A stretch of 52,729 nucleotides of DNA from Chryseobacterium sp. (GCA_003248755.1 QFQW01000021.1:1-52729); one strand, 5' to 3'. Counted from the first letter of the stretch, positions 32,237 through 40,895 are shown. The notes: generated from the sequence alone by a model not told the origin. Program-made: numbers and translations.

Positions 32237-32244
32237 TATTTTTG
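32237..32244 (+). promoter_or_regulatory. -7 promoter box TATTTTTG with a long leader
   Basis: It is an exact TAnnTTTG match. The leader to the ATG at 32368 would be about 118 nt and contains the stem GGAATCA (32309-32315) / TGATTCC (32323-32329). It matches no riboswitch I know. Confidence 0.4.
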
Positions 32245-32367
32245 CTCCATTACAATCTCTTTATAAAATATTACAATCTGTCAGGCTATAAAAAAGTCTG
32301 AGATATGAGGAATCAAATCCACTGATTCCCCTAATTTCTATTTTCTAATAACAATAAAGAGAACATT

Positions 32368-33003
32368 ATGAAACTACATAAAATTGCCGTGATTGGCGGA
32401 ACAGGAAAAGCGGGAAGCTTTCTTGTAAAGAAACTTATTGAAAAAGGTTACCAAATCAAATTACTATTAAGAAATCCTGAAAATTTTTCTAACCAAAATC
32501 CTTTAATCGAAATTATAAAAGGCGATGCAAGAGATTATGATTCAGTTAATGAATTAATAAAAACTTGCGATGTTGTAATCAGTACAATTGGTCAGCCTAA
32601 AGCAGAAAAATCGATATTTTCTGATTCAACGAGAAATGTTATCCTATCTATGAATTCTAGTGAAATCAAAAGATATATCGTGATAACAGGTCTTAATGTC
32701 AACACACCGTTTGACAACAAGAATGAAAAAGTGAAAATGGCAACTGAATGGATGTATCAGAATTATCCTGAAACAACTTTGGATAAACAAAAAGAATATG
32801 AACTTCTGACAGAAAGTAATCTGGATTGGACTTTGATAAGATTACCTTTGATAATTCAAACTGATGAAAGTTTTGAAACTGAAACCAATTTGTATGATTG
32901 CATTGGAGAAAGTGTTAGTGCAAGTGATTTGTCTGTATTCTTGATTTCTCAGATTGACTATGAAACTTATTTTAAGAAAAGTCCATTTTTTTATAATATC
33001 TAA
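32368..33003 (+). CDS. NAD(P)H-binding Rossmann protein (NmrA/SDR-like)
   Basis: The product has 211 residues. A glycine-rich motif GGTGKAG (10-16) starts the fold, followed by LLLRNP, the acidic GDARD segment and VISTIGQP. This is typical of the NAD(P)H-binding (NAD_binding_10/NmrA) family. Residues VITGLN and DWTLIRLPLI continue the pattern. Such proteins act as oxidoreductases or redox sensors; the substrate is unknown. It is preceded by a long leader and the DnaA-box pair and converges with uvrA. Confidence 0.85.
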   Translation: MKLHKIAVIGGTGKAGSFLVKKLIEKGYQIKLLLRNPENFSNQNPLIEIIKGDARDYDSVNELIKTCDVVISTIGQPKAEKSIFSDSTRNVILSMNSSEIKRYIVITGLNVNTPFDNKNEKVKMATEWMYQNYPETTLDKQKEYELLTESNLDWTLIRLPLIIQTDESFETETNLYDCIGESVSASDLSVFLISQIDYETYFKKSPFFYNI

Positions 33004-33037
33004 AAGAAAGAGAGTCATTTCGACTCTCTTTCTTTTA
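33001..33037. terminator. Bidirectional terminator between the Rossmann gene and uvrA
   Basis: A perfect 16-bp stem is formed by 33001-33016 and 33022-33037 with a 5-nt loop. It overlaps both stop codons. Confidence 0.9.
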
Positions 33038-35824
33038 TTTTAACTTCTCCGCAATATACTTTGCTGTAAAAGACTTTTTCTCCTTCACCAAATCTTCCGG
33101 TGTTCCTGTGAAAACAATTTCGCCACCGTATTTCCCAGCATTGGGACCTACATCAATGATATGGTCGGCACACTTAATAATATCCGGCTGATGCTCAATT
33201 ACCACAACCGAATGTCCCAATTCTATCAATGCCTGAAGCGATGTCAGTAATTTCTTGATATCGTGGAAATGCAGACCTGTTGAAGGTTCATCAAATACAA
33301 ATAACGTTTTGTCCGTTGTCACACCTTTTACAAGAAACGATGCCAGCTTCACTCTCTGCGCTTCACCACCGGAAAGAGTAGAAGAGGACTGACCTAATTG
33401 CAGATAACCCAAACCGACATCCTGCAAAGGTTTTAGCTTGGTCGCGATTTTTTCTTCGTGGTTTTCCTTGAAGAACTCCAACGCTTCGTCAACCGTCATA
33501 TGAAGAATGTCGGAAATATTTTTCTCGTCGTATTTGATTTCGAGGATTTCTTTTTTGAAACGTGTTCCGTGGCAATGTTCACACTCCAGCTCGATGTCTG
33601 CCATAAACTGCATCGAAACGGTAATCACACCGTCACCTTTACATTCGTCACATCGTCCGCCGTCTACATTGAAAGAGAAATGCTTTGGTTTCAGACCCTG
33701 GACTTTGGCTGATTTTTGTTTAGCGAAAAGGTCTCGGATATCATCATAAGCTTTCAGATAGGTTACGGGGTTGGAGCGGGACGATTTTCCGATAGGATTC
33801 TGGTCAATCAATTCGATATTCTGAATCAGTTTTTTTGGAAATTCCACCGAGTCATAATCCGCTTTTTTTCCGCCCATTCCCAGCTGGATCTGAATCGCAT
33901 TTGTCATCACTTCCTTCATCAGAGTCGATTTCCCACTTCCGGAAACCCCTGTGATAACGGTCAGACATTCCAAAGGAACATTGACATCAATATTCTTCAG
34001 GTTATTTTGGCGAGCACCTTTTATCTCAATAAATTCTTTTGTTTTTCTTCGTTTTGCAGGAACTTCGATTTCCAGTTCGCCGTTGAGGTATTTTGCGGTC
34101 AGGGTATCCGCTTTCAGCATCTCTTTATAATCGCCGCTGAAAACCAAATCACCACCAAGATAACCCGCTTCCGGGCCAATGTCGATAATATAATCTGCTT
34201 CCCGCATCACATCTTCATCGTGTTCTACAACGATTACAGTATTTCCAAGGTCTCGAAGTTGTTTTAAAACGCCAATCAGATTTTCCGTATCCCGGGAATG
34301 CAGACCGATGCTTGGCTCATCCAAAATATAAATAGAGCCAACCAGGGAACTTCCCAAACTTGTCGCCAGATTAATTCTCTGACTTTCCCCGCCGGAAAGC
34401 GTGTTCGAAGTTCGGTTGAGTGTCAGATAACCAAGACCAACTTTCGTCAGGAATTCTAATCTCGTTTCTATTTCGTAAGTCAGACGCTTGGCGATTTCTT
34501 TATCGTGGTCGTTAAGTTTAAAGCTTTTTATTAAAGGAAGCAATTCGTCCAAAGGCAATTCAATTAACGATTGGATATTATGTCCGTCAATTTTCACCCA
34601 GCTTGTTTCTTCACGCAATCGCAAACCTTCGCAAGTTGGGCACACCGTTTTTCCACGATAGCGCGAAAGCATTACCCTGTATTGGATTTTGTAAAGATTC
34701 TCTTCCAGCATTTTGAAGAAATTATCAATGCTTGGAAAACTTCTGGTTTTATCACCTTTCCAAAGGAATTGTTTCTGCTCTTTGGTCAACTGATGATAAG
34801 GCTTGTGGATCGGAAAATCTTTAGCTTTTTTGATGAATTCCTTCTTCCATTCGCTCATACTTTCGCCCTTCCAGGATGCTACAGCGTCTTCATAAACCGA
34901 AAGGTTTTTGTTTGGAATCACTAGGTCTTCATCAATTCCAATCACTTTTCCGTAACCTTCGCAAGTCGGACAAGCGCCGTAAGGATTATTGAAACTGAAA
35001 TAATGAACATTCGGTTCATTGAAAACAATTCCGTCTAACTCAAATTTATTAGAAAATTCACGGATTTTTCCTGTGTCTGTATTTTTAAGTGAGCAATAAC
35101 CGTGACCTTCATAGAATGCCATTTGGATAGAATCCGCTAATCTTTGTAAGAAATTCTCATCTTCCTCATAGCTGAATCTGTCAATCACGAGATTAATTGT
35201 CATATCTTTTTCCGGCGTGAATCCGAAGCTTTCCAAATCCTCGATTCCTGCAAGATTTCCATTAACTTCCAGTCTTGTGAATCCGGAAACCTTAAGGGTT
35301 TTCAGTAATTCAGCAAAAGTTTTAACTTCGAATGTTAAAGGCGTCAAGAGTAAAAATGTCGAATCTTTTTTAGAATTCTTAATAAAATCGATAACATCTG
35401 TTACGCTGTCTTTTTTGACTTCTTCTCCTGAAACTGGCGAAAAAGTTCTTCCAACTCTGGCGTAGAATAATTTAAGATAATCATAAATCTCCGTAGAAGT
35501 TCCAACCGTAGAACGCGGATTGGACGAAATTACCTTTTGCTGAATTGCAATAGAAGGCGCCAAACCTTTAATATCATCGATTTTTGGTTTTTCCAGTTTT
35601 CCCAAAAACTGACGTGCATAGGAACTCAAACTTTCCACATATCTTCTCTGTCCTTCGGCATAAATCGTGTCAAAAGCGAGTGACGATTTACCACTTCCGG
35701 AGACACCTGTGATGACGATCAGTTTGTTCTTTGGAATTAGAACATCGATGTTTTTCAGGTTGTTAAGATGTGCGTTTTTAACGAAAATATATTTTTTGAT
35801 ATCGATTTCAGAAGCTGTAGCCAT
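33035..35824 (-). CDS. uvrA: Excinuclease ABC subunit A
   Basis: The product has 929 residues, within the usual 930-950. Two ABC ATPase domains are present: Walker A motifs GVSGSGKSS at about 40-48 and GVSGSGKST in the second half, and LSGGE signatures in each. Zinc-binding cysteine clusters occur as CPTCEGYGK, CPTCEGLRL and CDECKGDG...CEHCHGTRF. UvrA recognises distorted DNA and loads UvrB in nucleotide excision repair. It appears monocistronic and shares a bidirectional terminator with the neighbour. No LexA-type box was noticed. Confidence 0.97.
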   Translation of the reverse strand: MATASEIDIKKYIFVKNAHLNNLKNIDVLIPKNKLIVITGVSGSGKSSLAFDTIYAEGQRRYVESLSSYARQFLGKLEKPKIDDIKGLAPSIAIQQKVISSNPRSTVGTSTEIYDYLKLFYARVGRTFSPVSGEEVKKDSVTDVIDFIKNSKKDSTFLLLTPLTFEVKTFAELLKTLKVSGFTRLEVNGNLAGIEDLESFGFTPEKDMTINLVIDRFSYEEDENFLQRLADSIQMAFYEGHGYCSLKNTDTGKIREFSNKFELDGIVFNEPNVHYFSFNNPYGACPTCEGYGKVIGIDEDLVIPNKNLSVYEDAVASWKGESMSEWKKEFIKKAKDFPIHKPYHQLTKEQKQFLWKGDKTRSFPSIDNFFKMLEENLYKIQYRVMLSRYRGKTVCPTCEGLRLREETSWVKIDGHNIQSLIELPLDELLPLIKSFKLNDHDKEIAKRLTYEIETRLEFLTKVGLGYLTLNRTSNTLSGGESQRINLATSLGSSLVGSIYILDEPSIGLHSRDTENLIGVLKQLRDLGNTVIVVEHDEDVMREADYIIDIGPEAGYLGGDLVFSGDYKEMLKADTLTAKYLNGELEIEVPAKRRKTKEFIEIKGARQNNLKNIDVNVPLECLTVITGVSGSGKSTLMKEVMTNAIQIQLGMGGKKADYDSVEFPKKLIQNIELIDQNPIGKSSRSNPVTYLKAYDDIRDLFAKQKSAKVQGLKPKHFSFNVDGGRCDECKGDGVITVSMQFMADIELECEHCHGTRFKKEILEIKYDEKNISDILHMTVDEALEFFKENHEEKIATKLKPLQDVGLGYLQLGQSSSTLSGGEAQRVKLASFLVKGVTTDKTLFVFDEPSTGLHFHDIKKLLTSLQALIELGHSVVVIEHQPDIIKCADHIIDVGPNAGKYGGEIVFTGTPEDLVKEKKSFTAKYIAEKLK

Positions 35825-35930
35825 AGTAAAAATAAGACCAACAAATTTACGAAAAAATAATAAGTAATCACGACACCATTTCAGAGTAAATCATCACAAT
35901 AATATCATAAAATCCAATCGGTTTTTTCAA

Positions 35931-36044
35931 GTTCCGTAGGAACGTTCTGTTAATAGAAACGATAAGTTTTTTGAAGACAAGCTCCGATGGAGATAGAATG
36001 GTTGTTCGTTGATTTTTTCTATTAATAGGTCATCCCTCTGGGAT
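35931..36044. repeat. Composite intergenic repeat with several short palindromes
   Basis: It contains GTTCCGTAGGAAC (35931-35943), CTGTTAATAGAAA (35947-35959), a near reverse complement TTTCTATTAATAG (36016-36028) and ATCCCTCTGGGAT (36032-36044), with CTCCGATGGAG in the centre. Together they form a large cruciform-like unit. Its style matches Bacteroidetes dispersed elements with TTCCGTAGGAAC-type ends. The rest of 35825-36136 shows only the promoter of the next gene. Confidence 0.6.
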
Positions 36045-36097
36045 TTGATATGCTTAAATTATTATATAAAATTGGCTAAATGAATTAGGCTAATCTC

Positions 36098-36105
36098 TAT
36101 ATTTG
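36098..36105 (+). promoter_or_regulatory. -7 promoter box TATATTTG for the TonB receptor gene
   Basis: It is an exact TAnnTTTG match 31 bp before the ATG, with a TTGG at 36072-36075 that could serve as the -33 element. Confidence 0.5.
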
Positions 36106-36136
36106 CGCCCGATTATCTGAAAGGAAATTATATAAT

Positions 36137-37936
36137 ATGAAGAAAATATTCACGGCTCTGTCTATTGTGGTTTTATCAGTCCGCAGTTTTGCGCAGAACA
36201 AGGAAAAAGAAATTGACGAAGTTAATTTACAAGGGCGGTTTTTATCAACACCTTATAATGATGTCAACGAAAATGTAGTTGTCATTACCAAACAACAAAT
36301 CCAAAATAGTCCGGCAACGAGTATAGATGAATTGCTTCAGTTTTATTCAGGATTGGATATCAAAAGGCGGGGTTCTAATGGTGTTCAGAGTGATATTACT
36401 ATCAGAGGAAGTTCTTTTGAGCAGGTTTTGATTTTGGTTAACGGAATCCGGATGAATGATTCGCAGACCGGTCATAATACCTTCAATATTCCGTTTGATA
36501 TTTCAGCGGTGGAAAGGATTGAAATCATAAAGGGTTCATCGGCAAAGCTTTACGGACAAAATGTTTATGCAGGAGTCATCAATATCGTTACCAAATCTTC
36601 TTCCGAAGAGCAAGTAACCATCAAAGCGCAAGGTGGCGATTTCAAAACTTATGATTTGTCGGCCTCTGCAACCTTTGGTTCGGAAAAATTCACGAATCTT
36701 TTCTCAATCAGCAATGGCGCTTCAGACGGTTATCGGTACAATACGGATTATCAAATCAGAAATTTTTTCTATCAAAACAAATTAAAACTGAATGATGGAA
36801 GTGTAAGCCTGCAGGCTGGTTTTTCCGAGAAAAAATTCGGGGCGAATGGATTTTATGCTTCACCAACAGCAATCAATCAATATGAGGAAGCGCAAGCTTC
36901 TGTGGTGAGTTTGCAGTATCAACAGAAATTTAATAATCTCTCGGTGAATTCCAGTGTTTATTGGAGAAGAGGACAGGATATGTATCTTTTCATCCGTCAA
37001 AATCCTTCGTATTACAGAAATATGCACATCGGAAATAACATTGGCGGAACAGTGAATGCGACTTATGAATCATCAATAGGAATTACGAGTATCGGAATCG
37101 ATTACAGAAAAGAATTTTTGACCAGCAGTAATCTTGGGGAAAGAAAAAGAGATGTGACACAGGTGTTTTTTGACCATCAATTCAGATTCTTTGATCAAAA
37201 GCTGGAAATCAATCCCGGAGCAAGCTGGGCGAATTATTCCGGCGATAATTTTCTTTATCCCGGAATGGATGTAGGATTTATTTTTAATCCTAATCATAAA
37301 GTTTTTGGAGCGATTTCTAAAGGATTTAGGATTCCGACTTTTACCGATTTGTATTATAAGAGTCCAACAGAAATCGGGAATCCTGATTTGGTTCCGGAAA
37401 GTGCTATTTCATCAGAATTAGGTTACCGTTTCCAGAATGAAAAAATCTTAGCGAAAACTAGTGGTTTCATTAGAAATACAAAACAAGGCATCGATTGGCA
37501 AAAAGAAACACCAACAAGTCCGTGGAAAGCTGAAAATGTAGCTAGAATTAATCTTAAAGGTTTCGAAGTGGAATTTAAACATCAATTGTTATCTTTTCTG
37601 AATTATCGATTGGGCTATACTTATCTTGATAATCAGGACTTGGATAAAGAAGATTCCAGGTATTCTTTGCAGAATCTAAGACATCAGTTTGTGGCGCAGT
37701 TGGATGTAAAATTCCTGAAATTTTTTAGTAATCAATTAATTTATAAATATTCGGAACGTGTGAATCTTGGAAGCTATAATATTCTGGATGAACAACTTAA
37801 TTTCCGATACAAAGACCTGAATTTTTATATCTTGATCAACAACCTGACAAATACTAAATATGTAGAAACCAATCTGGTTCCAATGCCGGGAAGATGGTTT
37901 CATATCGGATTTACATATCAGATTAAAATGAATTAA
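36137..37936 (+). CDS. TonB-dependent receptor (BtuB-like)
   Basis: The product has 599 residues. The signal peptide MKKIFTALSIVVLSVRSFAQ is followed by a plug domain (VITKQQIQNSPATSIDELLQ, GSSFEQVLILVNGIRMND and SAKLYGQNVYAGVINIVTK) and a 22-strand barrel ending in FHIGFTYQIKMN. The size and plug resemble vitamin B12 or siderophore receptors, but no cobalamin riboswitch is visible upstream, so the substrate stays open. It has its own promoter after a composite repeat, and an inverted repeat follows the stop codon. Confidence 0.92.
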   Translation: MKKIFTALSIVVLSVRSFAQNKEKEIDEVNLQGRFLSTPYNDVNENVVVITKQQIQNSPATSIDELLQFYSGLDIKRRGSNGVQSDITIRGSSFEQVLILVNGIRMNDSQTGHNTFNIPFDISAVERIEIIKGSSAKLYGQNVYAGVINIVTKSSSEEQVTIKAQGGDFKTYDLSASATFGSEKFTNLFSISNGASDGYRYNTDYQIRNFFYQNKLKLNDGSVSLQAGFSEKKFGANGFYASPTAINQYEEAQASVVSLQYQQKFNNLSVNSSVYWRRGQDMYLFIRQNPSYYRNMHIGNNIGGTVNATYESSIGITSIGIDYRKEFLTSSNLGERKRDVTQVFFDHQFRFFDQKLEINPGASWANYSGDNFLYPGMDVGFIFNPNHKVFGAISKGFRIPTFTDLYYKSPTEIGNPDLVPESAISSELGYRFQNEKILAKTSGFIRNTKQGIDWQKETPTSPWKAENVARINLKGFEVEFKHQLLSFLNYRLGYTYLDNQDLDKEDSRYSLQNLRHQFVAQLDVKFLKFFSNQLIYKYSERVNLGSYNILDEQLNFRYKDLNFYILINNLTNTKYVETNLVPMPGRWFHIGFTYQIKMN

Positions 37937-37942
37937 AGTTTA

Positions 37943-38009
37943 TTAACCACATAGACACATAGAGAAAACTATTTGAACTGTTTAAGAACTATGTGTCTAG
38001 GTGGTTTAA
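37943..38009. repeat. Intergenic palindrome, AACCACATAG family, copy 3
   Basis: The left arm 37943-37962 and the right arm 37989-38009 are inverted repeats with one mismatch and one extra T over 20 bp, around a short centre. The arms contain AACCACATAGACACATAG. Confidence 0.72.
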
Positions 38010-38045
38010 TTTTCAAAATAAGCTTAAATAGTTTTTTAAATGAAC

Positions 38046-38053
38046 TAAATTTG
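38046..38053 (+). promoter_or_regulatory. -7 promoter box TAAATTTG for prmA
   Basis: It is an exact TAnnTTTG match 13 bp before the ATG at 38067. Confidence 0.55.
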
Positions 38054-38066
38054 CAAAAAATCAAAA

Positions 38067-38894
38067 ATGGCAGCTTACTTAGAATTCAATTTTAAAATAA
38101 AACCTCTGCAACCCTGGAACGAAATATTGATGGCAGAACTGATAGAAATCGGTTTTGACAGCTTCACGGAAGAATATGACGGTATCTTGGGTTATATCCA
38201 GAAAGACCTTTTCAAAGAAGAGGAATTGAAAAATATTTATCTCTTACAGAATAATGAGGTTGAAATTTCTTATACCTACGAAGAAATGCCAAATATCAAC
38301 TGGAATGAGGAATGGGAAAAGAATTTTTCGCCAATCAATGTTGAAGACAAAGTGCTTATCCGAGCGGAATTCCACGAGTCAAACCCCAATATGCACGAGA
38401 TTGTGATTCAGCCAAAAATGTCTTTCGGAACAGGTCATCATCCTACAACACACTTGATGATTCAGCAGATGTTGGATATGGATCTGGAAGATAAAAAAGT
38501 GCTTGATATGGGTTGTGGAACTTCGGTTTTAGCGATTTTTGCTAAGCAGAAAGGAGCGGGAAAAACTGTTGCCATCGACATCGACGAATGGTCTGTCGAA
38601 AATTCCAAAGAAAATGCAGGACGTAATAATGTAGAATTGGATATCGAACTTGGAACTGCGGATAATCTTGGGAAGGAAAAATTTGATGTAATTCTGGCCA
38701 ACATCAACAGAAATATTCTGATTTCCGATATCCCGACTTACGTTTCCGTTCTGGAAGATGATGGAAAATTGCTGTTGTCCGGACTTTGCTTCTTCGATGT
38801 GGATGATATCTTGGAAGTCTGCACAGAACAAAATCTAAAACTCGAAAAGAAAATCCAGAGAGAAGAGTGGGTTTCTCTTTTGTTGAGTAATTAA
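38067..38894 (+). CDS. prmA: Ribosomal protein L11 methyltransferase
   Basis: The product has 275 residues. The N-terminal PrmA domain carries WNEEWEKNF and PKMSFGTGHHPTTHLM, the family hallmark. The SAM-binding motif VLDMGCGTSVLAIFA lies around residue 147 and the catalytic region VILANINRNIL follows. It trimethylates L11 on the ribosome. The gene is monocistronic and a bidirectional terminator separates it from the convergent acetyltransferase gene. Confidence 0.95.
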   Translation: MAAYLEFNFKIKPLQPWNEILMAELIEIGFDSFTEEYDGILGYIQKDLFKEEELKNIYLLQNNEVEISYTYEEMPNINWNEEWEKNFSPINVEDKVLIRAEFHESNPNMHEIVIQPKMSFGTGHHPTTHLMIQQMLDMDLEDKKVLDMGCGTSVLAIFAKQKGAGKTVAIDIDEWSVENSKENAGRNNVELDIELGTADNLGKEKFDVILANINRNILISDIPTYVSVLEDDGKLLLSGLCFFDVDDILEVCTEQNLKLEKKIQREEWVSLLLSN

Positions 38895-38900
38895 AAACAA

Positions 38901-38930
38901 AGCCTCGAAAGTAATTTCGAGGCTTTTATT
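38901..38930. terminator. Bidirectional terminator
   Basis: AAGCCTCGAAA (38901-38911) pairs with TTTCGAGGCTT (38916-38926), flanked by A and T tracts. Confidence 0.88.
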
Positions 38931-39474
38931 ATTTGCGCTCATCGGTAGATAGAATTGCATAACCATAATTATCTGACCAACCTGAGTTAAGCGGAAGCAG
39001 TTTTCTAGTATGGGCTTCTCGTAACATTCCAACTTTTTCTAAAACGCTGAATGAACCAATATTCTCAACAGCACAACCGGCTTCAATCCTATGAAGTTTC
39101 AAATCTTCAAAACCGAATTCAATGATTTTCCTAAGACTTTCCGTTGCATAACCTTTATTCCAAAATCTGTAATCAAATTGAAACCAAACTTCTGCATTTT
39201 TATAATGTTCTTTTCCTAGATGGATTCCAATTAGTCCAATGAATTTTTCGTCCTCATTGAGTTTAATTGCAAAAGTAAAGTGCTTGACGTTTTCTTTATT
39301 ATTTTCATCTATCCATTTTTCAACATTAATTTTTGTTTCATTAATATTGGATGGCGGTTTGGATGTGTTGAATTCGGCGGTTTGTTCCAAAGATTGTAGT
39401 TCAAAAACATTTTCAATATCATTTTCAGAAATTGGTTTTAGATTTAATCTTTCAGTTTTTAAAATAATATTCAT
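38929..39474 (-). CDS. GNAT family acetyltransferase (RimJ/RimL-like)
   Basis: The product has 181 residues. It starts with ILKTERLNLKPISENDIENVF and carries the acetyl-CoA-binding region FRFWNKGYATESLRKIIEFGFEDL and the family GxxNxxSxxVLEKxGM-type segment (AVENIGSFSVLEKVGMLREA). Members acetylate N-termini, small molecules or antibiotics; no substrate can be inferred. Its ATG abuts the stop of the upstream amidase gene (TAA then ATG), so the two are co-transcribed. Confidence 0.88.
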   Translation of the reverse strand: MNIILKTERLNLKPISENDIENVFELQSLEQTAEFNTSKPPSNINETKINVEKWIDENNKENVKHFTFAIKLNEDEKFIGLIGIHLGKEHYKNAEVWFQFDYRFWNKGYATESLRKIIEFGFEDLKLHRIEAGCAVENIGSFSVLEKVGMLREAHTRKLLPLNSGWSDNYGYAILSTDERK

Positions 39475-40482
39475 TTACTTCTGCGGATATTTTTGAATCA
39501 AAGCCTGCAAGATAGCCCAGGTCTCCGCGTCCATAATCCCGCTGTAATTACTTGGTCGGAAATGAAATTGAAAAGCCTCAATTGTTTGTTTTGTAGGCTT
39601 GTCCCAAGTTCCGTTAACGGTCAAGGCATAACCAAACTGAACCAATTGCTGCTGGATTTTTGTAATGAATTCCGGACTGTTATATTGCAAAATAATATCG
39701 TTTGTAGTTAATATTTGATCTAGGAAGGTTTGTTTAGCAGTGTCATCATACCACATCCCAATTTGATATTCGTCATATAGTCTTTTCCAAGGGAAAAGTG
39801 GCCCTGGATCTTGTTTTCTGGTTGGTGCAATGTCAGAATGGGCTAAGATATTCGTGGGTTGGATATTATATCTTGTCACAATGTCTTTTACCAATGCTGC
39901 TACTTTCTTGAACTGTTCTTCGGGATAAGGATAAAAAACACGATTATTAAGAGAATCTGTAGTGTAGCCAAGATTTACGATTTCTATTCCAATAGAAATA
40001 TCATTGAGTTGCTGGTCTTTTCTCCAAAAACTCACACCAGCGTGATAAGCTCGCTTGTTCTCATCAACAATTTGATAAATCTCTTTATCAGGAAGTGTAC
40101 TTACAAGATAATGCGCACTTACGGATTGTTGAGTTAGTGTTGAAATAGATTTTTCGTCATTAAGTACAGTGTAATGTAAAATCACATATCTCTGTCTAAA
40201 ATTCTGTCCGATTGCAGGAAAATAATTTTTTGTGATTTTGTAACCTGCAGGATTTGCACTTACGATAGAACCGTAGCTAATTGTATTGTCGTTCTTCGTA
40301 ATGTCTGCAATATTGACTTTGTAATATTCGCCTTCATCTTCTTTTATTTCCGGTTTTTTTTCTGCGATGGCAGGTTTGGGAGCATTAGGAAGATTCGGTG
40401 TTTTGCTTTTTACAATTTTTTGCTGAGAACCACATGAAATGATTATCATTCCTAAGGTTGTGAGATATAGTGTATTACGCAT
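39475..40482 (-). CDS. N-acetylmuramoyl-L-alanine amidase lipoprotein (Amidase_2 + PG-binding)
   Basis: The product has 335 residues from the ATG at 40482; a longer frame upstream runs into the tRNA-Ser gene and was rejected. The lipoprotein signal MRNTLYLTTLGMIIISC has its cysteine at 17. An N-terminal Lys/Pro linker precedes the Amidase_2 domain with zinc ligands in ILHYTV and AHSDIAPTRKQDPG. A C-terminal peptidoglycan-binding domain follows (IQQQLVQFGYALTVNGTWD). It cuts the bond between MurNAc and the stem peptide in recycling or remodelling (AmiD-like). Confidence 0.92.
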   Translation of the reverse strand: MRNTLYLTTLGMIIISCGSQQKIVKSKTPNLPNAPKPAIAEKKPEIKEDEGEYYKVNIADITKNDNTISYGSIVSANPAGYKITKNYFPAIGQNFRQRYVILHYTVLNDEKSISTLTQQSVSAHYLVSTLPDKEIYQIVDENKRAYHAGVSFWRKDQQLNDISIGIEIVNLGYTTDSLNNRVFYPYPEEQFKKVAALVKDIVTRYNIQPTNILAHSDIAPTRKQDPGPLFPWKRLYDEYQIGMWYDDTAKQTFLDQILTTNDIILQYNSPEFITKIQQQLVQFGYALTVNGTWDKPTKQTIEAFQFHFRPSNYSGIMDAETWAILQALIQKYPQK

Positions 40483-40542
40483 CTGTAAGTGTTTTACGAA
40501 GTATTTATGATTCAAAAATATGAAAAAAAATAAATAAAAAAG

Positions 40543-40574
40543 TTTGGTAGATATATAAAACTGTTCTATATTTG
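40543..40574 (+). promoter_or_regulatory. Strong promoter for the tRNA cluster
   Basis: TTTG (40543-40546), a 20-bp spacer and TATATTTG (40567-40574) match both Bacteroidetes sigma-70-type boxes. This is the best full promoter in the window. Confidence 0.72.
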
Positions 40575-40615
40575 CACTCGCAATTGAGGAACAAACGATC
40601 TTTAAAATATTGCAA

Positions 40616-40700
40616 GGAGGGTTGCCAGAGTGGTTAATGGAGCAGTTTGCTAAACTGTCGACCCGAAAGGGTCGCAAGGGTTCGAATCCCTTACCCTCCG
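40616..40700 (+). tRNA. tRNA-Ser (GCT)
   Basis: The acceptor GGAGGGT (40616-40622) pairs with ACCCTCC (40693-40699). The anticodon arm is AGTTTGCTAAACT with anticodon GCT. A long variable arm (CGACCCGAAAGGGTCG) is typical of class II tRNAs. The T-loop is TTCGAAT. Length 85 nt. Confidence 0.95.
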
Positions 40701-40711
40701 CAAAAAATCTA

Positions 40712-40786
40712 CGGGGCGTAGCGTAGTCCGGTCATCGCGCCTGGTTTGGGACCAGGAGGTCGCAGGTTCGAATCCTGCCGCCCCGA
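40712..40786 (+). tRNA. tRNA-Pro (TGG)
   Basis: The acceptor CGGGGCG pairs with CGCCCCG, and the anticodon arm CCTGG-TTTGGGA-CCAGG gives anticodon TGG. The T-arm GCAGGTTCGAATCCTGC is intact. It is 75 nt long and 11 bp after tRNA-Ser, so the cluster is likely one transcript. Confidence 0.95.
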
Positions 40787-40819
40787 CAAGTTTTAGTAAT
40801 TTCTTTAAAAATTACAAAT

Positions 40820-40893
40820 GGGTGCGTAGCTCAGCTGGATAGAGCATCTGCCTTCTAAGCAGACGGTCAAAGGTTCGAATCCTTTCGCGCTCA
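40820..40893 (+). tRNA. tRNA-Arg (TCT)
   Basis: The acceptor GGGTGCG pairs with CGCGCTC using two G-U pairs, and the anticodon arm TCTGC-CTTCTAA-GCAGA gives anticodon TCT. The T-loop is TTCGAAT. Length 74 nt. Confidence 0.93.
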
Positions 40894-40895
40894 CG

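Noticed and set aside
32278..32335. Possible TPP riboswitch (GTCTGAGATATG resembles the CUGAGA motif)
   Set aside because: The conserved GGGGUG and ACCUGAUCUGG segments are missing, and the downstream gene has no link to thiamine.
33716..34267. 183-codon open frame antisense to uvrA
   Set aside because: Opposite strand of a conserved uvrA segment, with no family resemblance or promoter.
35825..36136. Cobalamin riboswitch before the BtuB-like receptor
   Set aside because: No B12-box-like sequence (GCCACTG) or the expected multi-helix layout is visible; the region is occupied by a composite repeat.
40483..40677. N-terminal extension of the amidase into the tRNA-Ser gene
   Set aside because: The extension would cover the tRNA gene and its promoter and would bury the lipoprotein signal.
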